DNA of 64,000 nucleotides from Serratia entomophila (GTDB lineage: Bacteria; Pseudomonadota; Gammaproteobacteria; Enterobacterales; Enterobacteriaceae): assembly GCF_021462285.1 (NCBI RefSeq), contig NZ_CP082787.1, forward strand, positions 2,480,001 through 2,544,000. Direction: 5' to 3'. The first letter of the stretch is position 1. Every line of letters starts with the position of its first letter. Made by a program: the position numbers and the translations under genes. Below the pieces are notes generated by a model that was given only the letters and a program-made list of their open reading frames with translations, was not told the DNA's origin and made no database searches. Positions 9,394 through 17,519 of this stretch are shown here, one piece after another.

Positions 9394-10232
9394 AAGTAAG
9401 ATGTCCCATACAGGTTATGAGTATGTCATTCGCCGTCATGCAAGACGGCAATTAATTTTTAATAAATTAAACAAGACTGTAGTTTATGACGTGAATATCT
9501 ACCCCCTCAGCAAGCGGCCCAAAAAGAAGCTGTAGTGACACAAATAAGGCTATAAAAAGGTATGTTAAACTCTTATCCTTTTTGCACTTGGGAAAGTGAC
9601 CTGTAATTAAAATCTACTCCAAAGTAAAAAAACCGCAAGACGGGGCTTTATATCAAAGCATGTATATTAATGCTTCATGGAATCTAAGGTTTTTTATTGT
9701 CTTAATCTCATTTTTCTTTTGATTATTCAATAATAAAATCGTTTAATATCATAATATTAATGGTTGTTAAATATAAAATTGAATTATTCCTAACCAACCT
9801 TTTTGGCTGGGAAAACCAAATGATTAGATTTGTTGAAAAATAGGAATCATGCAAGCTTAACCGCGATTTTCTTTTTTTGCGTTGTTTTTGTCATAAAAGT
9901 GTCATTAAAATGAAATTGGTCCTTGCTTATATAAGCAATGCGAATTTTTCATGGCGAAATTAACATATAGTAAAGCTTAACATTGATAGGCTGCTTTGGC
10001 CGCTGCGGAGTTAATAAACACCGTTAAGACGATTTTTATTCCATATATTTACCGGGGATGCGAGCTATCCCGGCAGAGGTGGCGTGGAGTGGGAGCGTAA
10101 GATTTAGTTATGATTAACCAAGCATGTTTTTTGCGTATGGAGCATACAGCCTATATATTTACTAACAGGCTCTGAGGTCAGCGCTGACATGATGGGCATG
10201 TGTTTGTCACTTCATGTACGTCAGAGGCCGGT
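9394..10232. promoter_or_regulatory. Long AT-rich region upstream of the slaA-like gene
   Basis: About 840 bases with no credible ORF, markedly AT-rich compared with the genes on both sides. It probably holds the promoter and a long 5' leader of the surface-layer gene, plus the promoter of the rightward cupin gene. I could not identify a specific promoter with confidence. Confidence 0.45.
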
Positions 10233-10331
10233 ATGATCAGATTGTTTTCGATGGCTGCAAGCGTACTGGCCCTTGTTCCTGCAGCCGAAAGAACAACCAC
10301 GCACGGATTACGAGGAGAGTATCATGCATAA
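10233..10331 (+). CDS. Short upstream ORF overlapping the cupin start
   Basis: A 32-codon ORF beginning at the ATG at 10233, preceded by AGAGG. The first 19 residues (MIRLFSMAASVLALVPAAE) resemble a signal peptide. The stop (TAA at 10329-10331) lies just inside the cupin gene, whose ATG is at 10324, so translation could be coupled. It may be a leader peptide or the leftover start of a lost secreted protein. Support is only the ribosome site and arrangement. Confidence 0.25.
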   Translation: MIRLFSMAASVLALVPAAERTTTHGLRGEYHA

Positions 10332-10641
10332 AAGAACGCTGGCGTCGCTCCACTACGAGAACATGCCTTACGATGGGGTTCATTACCATATCCTGAAACG
10401 CGAGGCGCAAGGACACACCGCGCTATTGAAGCTTGATGCCGGTAGCCGACAATCAGCCCGTTTGCATCCAGGCTGGGTCAAGCTGATTGTGTTTTCCGGT
10501 GAGTTGGTGGTTGGCGAACAGACGCTGCAGGCGAATGAAATGCTGATTATCCCAGCGAAGACCGCCTATACCGTCCAGGCGATTACGGAGGTTATCTGCC
10601 TGGCCATTTCTGAACTGGATGGCGTAGAACTGGCCCGCTGA
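10324..10641 (+). CDS. Small cupin-domain protein
   Basis: A 105-residue single-domain cupin. The chosen ATG at 10324 has a good Shine-Dalgarno, GAGGAGAG; a longer reading from a TTG at 10273 lacks one. Residues about 35-95 form the beta barrel, with LDAGSRQSARLHPGWVKLIVFSGEL as cupin motif 1 (weak, with only one histidine) and NEMLIIPAKTAYTVQAI as motif 2. Such proteins are small-molecule binders or ChrR-like sensors. Loss of the usual metal-binding His-x-His suggests it may not bind metal in the classical way. Function is unknown. Confidence 0.75.
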   Translation: MHKRTLASLHYENMPYDGVHYHILKREAQGHTALLKLDAGSRQSARLHPGWVKLIVFSGELVVGEQTLQANEMLIIPAKTAYTVQAITEVICLAISELDGVELAR

Positions 10642-10935
10642 GGCTGAACCTGAAACGTCGCGTCGAGGTCATCTCCGGCGCGGCGCGGATTATCTGATGA
10701 TTATTGGCTGGGCAAGAATGGAGGACGTTCTCCAGCATTAAGATCCCGGCCACCGCCGACGGCCACATAGTTCCAACATCTTTGTCTTCAGCAGCCCGTT
10801 CACACCAACCAAGCCAGGTTCACATATCTGTTGATTTCTGGCCGGCATAACGGTGATTTTTGGTGAAATCTGCAGTATCAATTGCCGCCAATTTATCTCA
10901 GATTTCACGTAGCGCGATCAAAAAAGGAGGGCGTT
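10642..10935. other. 294-base intergenic stretch, no gene seen
   Basis: Nothing recognisable is coded here on either strand. The right end contains the strong Shine-Dalgarno AAAGGAGG used by the next gene. Confidence 0.4.
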
Positions 10936-11325
10936 TTGACCGATTCCACACGGCTTTTATCGGAGATCCAATCACTGGAGGTTCAGCTGCATCAGCCGGC
11001 AACGCGCAACGATGTGAATATTGTCGCTGCACTGTTGCATGAGGATTTTGAAGAAATCGGTCGCTCGGGGCAGCGTTACGATAAGCAGCAAACCGTTGCA
11101 GCGCTTGAAATGGAAAATGGCCATCGGCAGATTTTCGCCGAAGAGTTCAAACTGGCGAACGTTGCCGAAGGCGTGGTGTTACTGACGTATAAAAGTTTTC
11201 AACGGGACGCTAACGGTAAAATTGTACGCCGCACAGAGCGGTCATCGATCTGGCTGCTGTCATCGTCAAAAACTGGTGGTCGTTGGCAGCTGCGTTTTCA
11301 TCAGGGCACGGCGAACGGTGATTGA
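10936..11325 (+). CDS. DUF4440 / SnoaL-like NTF2-fold protein
   Basis: A 129-residue protein if it starts at the TTG at 10936, which sits five bases after AAAGGAGG. An upstream in-frame start at 10882 would add 18 residues but lacks a ribosome site. The pattern NDVNIVAALLHEDFEEIGRSGQRYDK, then a polar segment and ending RSSIWLLSSSKTGGRWQLRFHQGT, is typical of DUF4440 proteins of the NTF2 fold (motifs shortened at the domain ends). These are small cytosolic binding or isomerase-like proteins of mostly unknown role. It is convergent with the small membrane protein gene that ends at 11333. Confidence 0.75.
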   Translation: MTDSTRLLSEIQSLEVQLHQPATRNDVNIVAALLHEDFEEIGRSGQRYDKQQTVAALEMENGHRQIFAEEFKLANVAEGVVLLTYKSFQRDANGKIVRRTERSSIWLLSSSKTGGRWQLRFHQGTANGD

Positions 11326-11332
11326 AACCGCA

Positions 11333-11488
11333 TTATTTGTTCTTCCACCAATCCCACTCGGCGTGCAGCCAAACGGCCAGCATCACGACACTGCCTATGA
11401 ACCAATCGTCAGGCCATTTTGTCGCGCCGATAAAAATTGAAATGGCAGATGACAGAGCCGCAAAGCGCACCAGCGTTCTTATGAACAT
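11333..11488 (-). CDS. 51-residue small membrane protein
   Basis: The complement from the ATG at 11488 reads MFIRTLVRFAALSSAISIFI and continues to a stop at 11335-11333. There are two hydrophobic stretches (residues about 5-20 and 31-42) separated by GATKWPDDW, and a C-terminus rich in Trp and charge (LHAEWDWWKNK). Two membrane segments in a short hairpin are likely. The ribosome site is weak (GGGAA). It converges on the DUF4440 gene with a gap of seven bases. The clean amphipathic design argues for a real gene; the function is unknown. Confidence 0.5.
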   Translation of the reverse strand: MFIRTLVRFAALSSAISIFIGATKWPDDWFIGSVVMLAVWLHAEWDWWKNK

Positions 11489-12369
11489 TATTATATTCCC
11501 GAAAAATAGGTATGCATATGGTGGGTGTGCAAAGGCGCAGGTTCAAATTGGTTTGATAGATCAATGATTGCTTATTGATCGTTGAAATCGATCATAACCG
11601 GGAGTTTTCTTAACCGGTGATAGATGGTGAAAACGGAAAAAGAGAAGGGTATTGATGATTGATTGGCAATGATAATAAAGATGATGAGCAAATGAAGGTA
11701 TGCAAAGATGTAATTTAACATAATATACATTATGCGCACCTAGATTGAGTTAGGCCATTTCTGGTATTGTGGCTTTACATCGCATCGAGGTTCATTAAGA
11801 TAACCCCGGCTTCGGGACTTTTACCTGGCGACTTCGCATGCTCTAGCTCTGGCGCTTGCCCCATTTTCATTCCATGCCTGGCGCTCAGCGAACCACCGTA
11901 CTTTTTAGCCTGATGCTGATAACCGCTTCACCACCTGCGGCTGCATCCCTTTACACGGCGCTGTGCTTTCGATGTGACTGAACAGATAGATTACGATGGT
12001 CGGACATACATTCCATCTGACCTGAACCGAACGCAAATCTCCACCGCTATGATCGCGCTACGTGAATTCTGGAAAAACTTGGCAGGAAAACCCCTGCAAA
12101 TTTTGTCAAAACACACCGCTTTCAACCGGCTGAAGTACGGCACATTATCGTTGCGAGTGCCGTCGTTGTGGTTTCCAGTGACATTGTCACTCGCACTTCA
12201 TTCCCTGACCTGTTCGGATAATCTCTTCACCTGCTGATAATGGCGCTAGAATGGCAAAAAATTAACATCCGATGCTAAAAAACCGCCGTAAATTGTTCAA
12301 ATGCCTAAAACTGAACGATGCTTTAAGAGCACCTAACTCTTTAAAAATCATTTTCATGGAGATATCTGA
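11489..12369. other. 880-base AT-rich stretch with decayed coding sequence
   Basis: No intact gene is visible. Fragments look like broken coding sequence. At about 12083-12190 a plus-strand reading gives CKFCQNTPLSTG, a stop, then YRCECRRCGF, a C-x2-C and C-x4-C zinc-ribbon pattern like Lar-type restriction-alleviation proteins of prophages. At about 11770-11960 the minus strand gives protein-like pieces in shifting frames. This looks like an eroded prophage or mobile-element scar. Confidence 0.35.
12083..12240 (+). pseudogene. Possible decayed Lar-like zinc-ribbon gene
   Basis: The pieces NPCKFCQNTPLSTG and STAHYRCECRRCGFQ lie in one frame but are split by a stop codon, with another stop soon after. 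The two cysteine pairs and spacing recall small Lar-family prophage proteins. Similarity is by eye only, and the open frame at 11974-12237 is a different frame with no family resemblance. Confidence 0.2.
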
Positions 12370-12795
12370 ATGACGACGCAAGCAACAGCACGGCACTCAG
12401 CCTTCGCGGTGGCGGTTTACGAATGGTTGAATCCGCTACCTTATGGATTTTTTACCGCGGCACTGATTTTCGACATCATCTATGCCTGTAACGCAGAGAT
12501 CCTCTGGGTGCAAGGCGCCAGCTGGCTGATCGCTATTGGCCTGATCCTCGCCATTATTCCCCGCCTGATAAATCTGGTTCAGGTATGGATTGGCGTCTCC
12601 TGGCCGCAAACATCGGCGGTAAAGCTGCATTTCTGGCTGAATCTGTTCGCCATCGTCTTAGCCATTGTCAATGCTTTCGTGCATAGCCGGGATGCCTACG
12701 CCGTAGTGCCACAAGGCGTTGTTCTTTCAGCCATTGTTGTTATATTGCTGAGCATCGCCAATATTCTGCTGGCCGTCGGCACGCGCGCAAAATAA
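12370..12795 (+). CDS. DUF2231-family membrane protein
   Basis: A 141-residue protein with four hydrophobic helices (about 22-42, 49-70, 82-103, 113-135). The opening HSAFAVAVYEWLNPLPYGFFTAALIFD (shown as the family's first helix region) matches DUF2231 membrane proteins. The ATG at 12370 follows GGAGATATCTGA. The gene is 11 bases before the sorbosone-dehydrogenase-like gene, and this order is common: the membrane protein is thought to act with the PQQ-type dehydrogenase, but that role is inference. Confidence 0.8.
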   Translation: MTTQATARHSAFAVAVYEWLNPLPYGFFTAALIFDIIYACNAEILWVQGASWLIAIGLILAIIPRLINLVQVWIGVSWPQTSAVKLHFWLNLFAIVLAIVNAFVHSRDAYAVVPQGVVLSAIVVILLSIANILLAVGTRAK

Positions 12796-12806
12796 GGAGA
12801 TTCCAC

Positions 12807-14108
12807 ATGAAAACATCCCCTATGGCGATCGCCATTGCTGTCACCTTAATGTTGGCCGGCTGCGACAATAAAGCCGCCATCGATCCTGAACGGCAGATAG
12901 GGCCAGATCCCGAACTGCCGGCCGCGCAGAATTTCCTGATGCCGCCGATGCAAGTGCCGAAAGGCGTGGGCTGGCAGGCGGATCGGATGCCAAAAGTCGC
13001 CGCAGATCTGAAAATAGAGAAAGTGGCGGACGGTTTCCTGCACCCACGCCAGCTGCTTACCCTGCCCAACGGCGATGTTCTGGTGGTCGAAGCCAATGGC
13101 CCCGGTACCGAGGCCGTCACCACGCCCAAACAGCTGGTCGGTGGGCTGGTCAAAGGCCAATCCGGCAAGGGCGGCAAAGGCGGCAACCGCATCACCCTGC
13201 TGCGCCCAACCGCAGACGGTAAATGGGAGAAGCATGTTTTCCTGCAGCACCTCAATTCGCCATTCGGCGTGCAGCTGATTGGCAATACGCTGTACGTCGC
13301 CAACACCGGCAACATCATGCAATACCCCTATCAGCCAGGCGAAACGCAGATTACCGATGCGGGTAAAGAGCTGGCCGATCTGCCCGATACCATTAACCAC
13401 CACTGGACCAAGGCGTTGCTCGCCAGCCCCGATGGCAAGAAGCTGTATGCCGGCATCGGCTCCAACAGCAACATTACCGAGAACGGTTTGGCTGTTGAGT
13501 ATCGCCGCGCCGCCGTGCTGGAAGTAGACGTCGCCTCGGGCGCCAGCCGCATCTTCGCCGCCGGCTTGCGTAACCCGACCGGCCTGCAGTGGGAACCGCA
13601 GACCGGCAAGCTTTGGGCCATCGTTAACGAGCGCGACGAGATTGGCGCCGATCTGGTGCCGGATTATCTGACCTCGGTGCAGGATGGCGGTTTCTATGGC
13701 TGGCCTTACAGCTATTTCGGCCAGCATGTCGATCATCGGGTTCAACCACCGCGCCCGGATCTGGTGGCCAAAGCCATCAAGCCGGACTACGCCATCAGTT
13801 CGCACGTGGCGCCGCTTGGCCTCCTGTTCTATACCGGCGACAACCTGCCGGTCGGTTATCATGGCGGTGCATTTATCAGCGAGCATGGCAGTTGGGATCG
13901 CTCGCCGCTGAGCGGCTATCGGGTAAGCTACGTCGCCTTTGAGCAAGGCAAACCGGTCGGCAAACCCAAACCGGTGGTGACGGGCTTTGTCTCTGACGAC
14001 GAAAAAGAGCTGTATGGCGCCCCCGTTGGGCTGGCGATCGACAAGTCAGGGGCGCTATTGGTGGCGGACGACGTCGGCAATACCGTCTGGCGCATCAGCG
14101 CCAAATAG
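12807..14108 (+). CDS. Sorbosone-dehydrogenase-like (PQQ/glucose dehydrogenase fold) lipoprotein
   Basis: A 433-residue exported lipoprotein. The N-terminus MKTSPMAIAIAVTLMLAGC is a signal peptide with a lipobox, so the mature protein is anchored at Cys19. The rest is a beta-propeller of the soluble quinoprotein glucose/sorbosone dehydrogenase family: LNSPFGVQLIGNTLYVANTG, AAGLRNPTGLQWEPQTGKLW and SEHGSWDRSPLSGYRV are family blades. It would oxidise an aldose or similar sugar in the periplasm with PQQ. It lies directly after the DUF2231 membrane protein in one operon. A hairpin terminator follows at 14114-14150. Confidence 0.85.
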   Translation: MKTSPMAIAIAVTLMLAGCDNKAAIDPERQIGPDPELPAAQNFLMPPMQVPKGVGWQADRMPKVAADLKIEKVADGFLHPRQLLTLPNGDVLVVEANGPGTEAVTTPKQLVGGLVKGQSGKGGKGGNRITLLRPTADGKWEKHVFLQHLNSPFGVQLIGNTLYVANTGNIMQYPYQPGETQITDAGKELADLPDTINHHWTKALLASPDGKKLYAGIGSNSNITENGLAVEYRRAAVLEVDVASGASRIFAAGLRNPTGLQWEPQTGKLWAIVNERDEIGADLVPDYLTSVQDGGFYGWPYSYFGQHVDHRVQPPRPDLVAKAIKPDYAISSHVAPLGLLFYTGDNLPVGYHGGAFISEHGSWDRSPLSGYRVSYVAFEQGKPVGKPKPVVTGFVSDDEKELYGAPVGLAIDKSGALLVADDVGNTVWRISAK

Positions 14109-14113
14109 TCCCT

Positions 14114-14150
14114 CATAGGCGTGGCCATGTTGGCCGCGCCTATGCCTTTT
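14114..14150 (+). terminator. Rho-independent terminator after the sugar dehydrogenase gene
   Basis: The stem CATAGGCG/CGCCTATG (14114-14121 with 14137-14144) is reinforced by an inner GGCC/GGCC pairing and followed by CCTTTT. Confidence 0.8.
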
Positions 14151-14172
14151 GGTGACATTGTCACTCACCCTG

Positions 14173-14274
14173 CTACCAGGGCCGTTCATACAGGCTGGTT
14201 GATCTCAATTGTGCCCAGGCGCCTGCATGTTTTTCATAGAGCGCGATGATATTCTCGGCCAAAGGGTCCGGCAT
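14173..14274 (-). pseudogene. Truncated N-terminus of a SAM-dependent methyltransferase gene
   Basis: The complement from the ATG at 14274 codes for MPDPLAENIIALYEKHAGAW and ends after YERPW at a TAG (14175-14173), 33 residues in all. It has a good Shine-Dalgarno (GGGAGAA). The pattern PLA-x-NIIALYE-x-HA-x-AW...SLYERPW is the standard opening of class I SAM methyltransferases of about 200 residues, which continue with LDRF. Everything after the first 33 residues is missing. It is most likely the leftover head of a deleted gene. Confidence 0.5.
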
Positions 14275-14460
14275 TATTTTCTCCCGTTTATTTAGATAGG
14301 TGAATTATATATGGCAGAAACCGCCTCTGGCGCAGAAATTAAACGCCATATCGCAATAGAATCGCCAACAGGCCGTTGACCCGGCATAAAATGTTTTAAC
14401 ATTTGCAGCATAAACCAGTACAATTCCCTACCCTATGTTAACCCTGTATTTAGGTTAAAT

Positions 14461-14904
14461 GTGTCGTTAATTCAGGCCCATGTATCACGAAGCCGGGCGC
14501 CCGCCTGGTTAGGGATATTTGCCATTCTGATGCTGTTTATCGCTCCGGTGATCTCGCGATCCCTGGAGCATGCGCGCGTCGGCAATGCTGAAACGACAAC
14601 CATGGCGGATTGCGGCATGGAGATGCCGATGCATCACCAGCCGGCACCGGAGCCGAACGCCCATGCGGCGATGACGCACACCGGCAGCCATAACATGGCG
14701 ATGATGATGGACGACAGCGCCTGCGGTTACTGCGTACTGTTGATCCACGCCCCGCTGCTGGATTTAACCCGGGCGCCGCTGTTCTGGTCTGCCTCAATCA
14801 GTTCCCGCGCGCCGCCGCTACGCTATATTCCCCCGCTGTTTGCTCACGTCATTGAGACCGAATTACAGCCTCGCGCCCCGCCCGCTTCTTTCCCGTTGCT
14901 TTAA
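14461..14904 (+). CDS. DUF2946 protein, copper-receptor partner
   Basis: A 147-residue protein starting at a GTG (14461). There is a single hydrophobic N-terminal segment (WLGIFAILMLFIAPVISRSL), then a Met/His-rich periplasmic stretch (MADCGMEMPMHHQPAPEPNAH, MTHTGSHNMAMMMDD) and the family motif SACGYCVLLIHAP. DUF2946 proteins are regularly encoded next to copper-linked TonB receptors, as here (OprC-like gene at 15106). Met and His clusters fit copper binding. A copper role is inference from composition and neighbourhood. Confidence 0.8.
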   Translation: MSLIQAHVSRSRAPAWLGIFAILMLFIAPVISRSLEHARVGNAETTTMADCGMEMPMHHQPAPEPNAHAAMTHTGSHNMAMMMDDSACGYCVLLIHAPLLDLTRAPLFWSASISSRAPPLRYIPPLFAHVIETELQPRAPPASFPLL

Positions 14905-15105
14905 AAATAGTCGTACTGTCGCCGTATTATTCCCGTTGAGGGTTATTCAACCGGGTGGCTTTATTTCGCCCGTAGGAAATAGCGCCGTACGCAATATTAT
15001 TTTGGATTGATTCCGTTTTTATCGTGGTGTGATATCGCCAGGCCGCCCCGCGCCTGAATAATAATCCACCGCGACGGAAACTATTTTTTGCATTAAGGAA
15101 AGATA

Positions 15106-17151
15106 ATGTTCGCAGCAGCTACAAATTATAAAAAGAACGCCGTAAGCCGTTCCATCACCGCCGCCATGCCGCTTTTTCTGTTGGCGACCTTCCACGCCCA
15201 GGCGGCGCAGCAGCAACATGGCGCCGCCGACGGTGAGGTGATCACCGTCACCGCACCGCTCTACTCGCCATTGACCATAGTGACGTCGCCGAAAACGCCA
15301 AGGCAGCCGGTGCCCGCCAGCGACGGTTCCGACTACCTGAAAACCATCCCCGGCTTCGCGCAAATCCGCAACGGCGGCACCAATGGCGATCCGGTGTTCC
15401 GCGGCATGTTCGGCTCACGGCTGAAAATCCTCACCGACGGCTCGGAGATGCTGGGCGCCTGTCCCGCGCGCATGGATGCGCCCACGTCGTATATCTCACC
15501 GGAAAGCTACGATTTGCTGACCATCACCAAAGGGCCGCAAACGGTGCTGTGGGGGCCGGGAGCATCGGCCGGCACGGTGCGCTTCGAGCGCGAGCGGCCG
15601 CGCTTCGATAAACCGGGCGTCAAAGGCAACGCCAGCGTGCTGACCGGCTCCAACGGCCGGTGGGACGAAAACATCGACGCCAGCCTGGGCGCTGAACAAG
15701 GCTATCTGCGCGTGATGGGCAATAAATCCCGCTCAAACGACTACCAGGATGGCGCCAATAACCGGGTGCCGTCACGCTGGGATAAATGGAACGGCGACCT
15801 GGCTCTGGGCTGGACGCCGGACAACGACACCCTGCTGGAAGTGACCATGGGCAGAGGCAACGGCGAAGCGCGCTACGCCGGGCGCAGCATGGACGGTTCG
15901 CAGTTCAAGCGCGAAAGCCTGGGCATGCGTGTCGAAAAATCGAATATCGGCGAGGTGCTGGATAAGCTGGAGGCGCAGGTCTATTACCACTACGCCAACC
16001 ACATCATGGATAACACGACCTTGCGCTCCCCCGGCCAGGGCGGCATGTCGATGGGCGGCATGAGCGGGCATCACGGCATGAATATGGCTTCCGGCATGAC
16101 CATGCAGCTGGATCGCCGCACCCTCGGCGGGCGGGTGATGGCAACCTGGCAGTGGCAGGACGTCAAGTTGGAAAGCGGCGTCGACACCCAGACCAATACC
16201 CACCGCAATATGAGCCACGGCGCCTGGCAAAAAGACGCGCAGTTCAATAACTACGGCGCTTTCGGCGAATTGACCTGGGCCGTCAATGAGCAAAACAAAG
16301 CGATCGGCGGCGCACGCCTCGATCGCAGCCTGGTGGAAAACTTCTCCAACGGTCAGGACGTGGAGCGCTCAGATACCCTGCCCGCCGGCTTTATGCGCCT
16401 TGAGCATACGCTGGCGGAAATGCCGCTGATGCTGTACGCCGGCATCGGCTATACCGAACGCTTCCCCGACTACTGGGAGCTGTTCTCGCCAACCTTCGGG
16501 CCAGGCGGCAAACAGGCGTTCTCCAGCGTCAAAAGCGAGAAGACTGCCCAGCTCGATATCGGCGCCCAATACAGCGGCAAGCGCCTCAGCAGCTGGGTCT
16601 CGGCCTATGTCGGCCGGGTCGATGACTTTATCCTGTTTAAATACGATCCTCACCACCCGCGCATCAGCCAGGCGGACAACGTTAACGCCAACATCATGGG
16701 CGCAGAAATGGGCTTTGGCTACCAGCTGGCGGAACACTGGAAAACCGACGCCAGTCTGGCCTACGCCTGGGGCAAAAACACCAGCGATGGCCGGCCGTTG
16801 CCGCAGATCCCCCCGCTGGAGGCGCGCCTCGGGCTGACGTATGAACGCGGCGACTGGAGCAGCACCGGCCTGTGGCGGTTGGTCAGCAGCCAGCACCGAG
16901 TGGCTATCAACGAAGGTAACGTGGTGGGCAAGGATTTTGCCGAGAGCCCAGGGTTCGGCGTGCTGTCCGCCAACGTGGCGTATAAGGTGAACAAGAGCGT
17001 CAAGCTGAGCACCGGCCTGGACAACATCCTGAACAAAACCTACAGCGAGCACCTGAATCTGGCGGGCAACAGCACCTTTGGCTATTCGGCCAATACCTCG
17101 GTTAACGAGCCTGGCCGCACCCTGTGGGCCAAAATCAACGTCAGCTTCTGA
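15106..17151 (+). CDS. TonB-dependent copper receptor, OprC/NosA type
   Basis: A 681-residue outer-membrane receptor. The signal peptide covers residues about 1-35, followed by a plug domain (EVITVTAP as TonB-box region, then PVFRGMFGSRLKILTDGSEM and GACPARMDAPTSYISPESYD) and a 22-strand barrel ending in INVSF with a C-terminal Phe. The CPARMDAPT-type motif is characteristic of OprC. A Met/His-rich loop at about residues 310-330 (GGMSMGGMSGHHGMNM) fits copper binding. The ATG at 15106 follows AAGGAAAG. It is paired with the DUF2946 gene upstream. Confidence 0.9.
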   Translation: MFAAATNYKKNAVSRSITAAMPLFLLATFHAQAAQQQHGAADGEVITVTAPLYSPLTIVTSPKTPRQPVPASDGSDYLKTIPGFAQIRNGGTNGDPVFRGMFGSRLKILTDGSEMLGACPARMDAPTSYISPESYDLLTITKGPQTVLWGPGASAGTVRFERERPRFDKPGVKGNASVLTGSNGRWDENIDASLGAEQGYLRVMGNKSRSNDYQDGANNRVPSRWDKWNGDLALGWTPDNDTLLEVTMGRGNGEARYAGRSMDGSQFKRESLGMRVEKSNIGEVLDKLEAQVYYHYANHIMDNTTLRSPGQGGMSMGGMSGHHGMNMASGMTMQLDRRTLGGRVMATWQWQDVKLESGVDTQTNTHRNMSHGAWQKDAQFNNYGAFGELTWAVNEQNKAIGGARLDRSLVENFSNGQDVERSDTLPAGFMRLEHTLAEMPLMLYAGIGYTERFPDYWELFSPTFGPGGKQAFSSVKSEKTAQLDIGAQYSGKRLSSWVSAYVGRVDDFILFKYDPHHPRISQADNVNANIMGAEMGFGYQLAEHWKTDASLAYAWGKNTSDGRPLPQIPPLEARLGLTYERGDWSSTGLWRLVSSQHRVAINEGNVVGKDFAESPGFGVLSANVAYKVNKSVKLSTGLDNILNKTYSEHLNLAGNSTFGYSANTSVNEPGRTLWAKINVSF

Positions 17152-17156
17152 GTAAA

Positions 17157-17184
17157 ACCGGGCGAGGGTTCGCCCTTGCCCGGT
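17157..17184 (+). terminator. Hairpin after the copper receptor gene
   Basis: CCGGGCGAGGG, the tetraloop TTCG and CCCTTGCCCGG form a strong stem, but no U-tract follows. It may be a terminator or a mRNA-stabilising structure. Confidence 0.5.
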
Positions 17185-17289
17185 CAGCGATATGCGATTA
17201 GGATCTTAAGATATGTTTTTTAAGTTTTTCCCATCGTTATCCATGGGGATTACTATGCCAGTCAGGGTAAATCAATGGCTGGAGGAAAC

Positions 17290-17451
17290 ATGAAAACCAT
17301 CAATCGCTTTTGGGCTTTGCTCAGCGAGCTGCTGATTGAAAAAGCCGAGGATGCTGTACCAGAGTCCAGCGCACAGGCTGAATCTCATGGCGCCCTGCCG
17401 CCGCGCATCGAGCGCTCCGTTCCGCTGGCCGACCGCTTCCTGTTTATGTAA
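17290..17451 (+). CDS. 53-residue hypothetical protein
   Basis: A 53-codon ORF beginning MKTINRFWALLSELLIEKAE and ending VPLADRFLFM. The ATG at 17290 follows GGAGG at 17281-17285, a strong site with four intervening bases. The first half forms an amphipathic helix; the second is polar with Pro and Arg. I do not recognise a family. The strong ribosome site, coding-like third positions and isolated position downstream of the copper receptor favour a real small protein. Confidence 0.5.
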   Translation: MKTINRFWALLSELLIEKAEDAVPESSAQAESHGALPPRIERSVPLADRFLFM

Positions 17452-17519
17452 TCTCCGGCTGAGTGCGCCTCAGCCAAGCTCCCCCCGCTTAAACCGGCAT
17501 AGTCATTTCTATTCCACCG

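Noticed and set aside
12846..13946. 366-codon minus-strand frame
   Set aside because: Antisense of the sorbosone-dehydrogenase-like gene; no ribosome site or domain.
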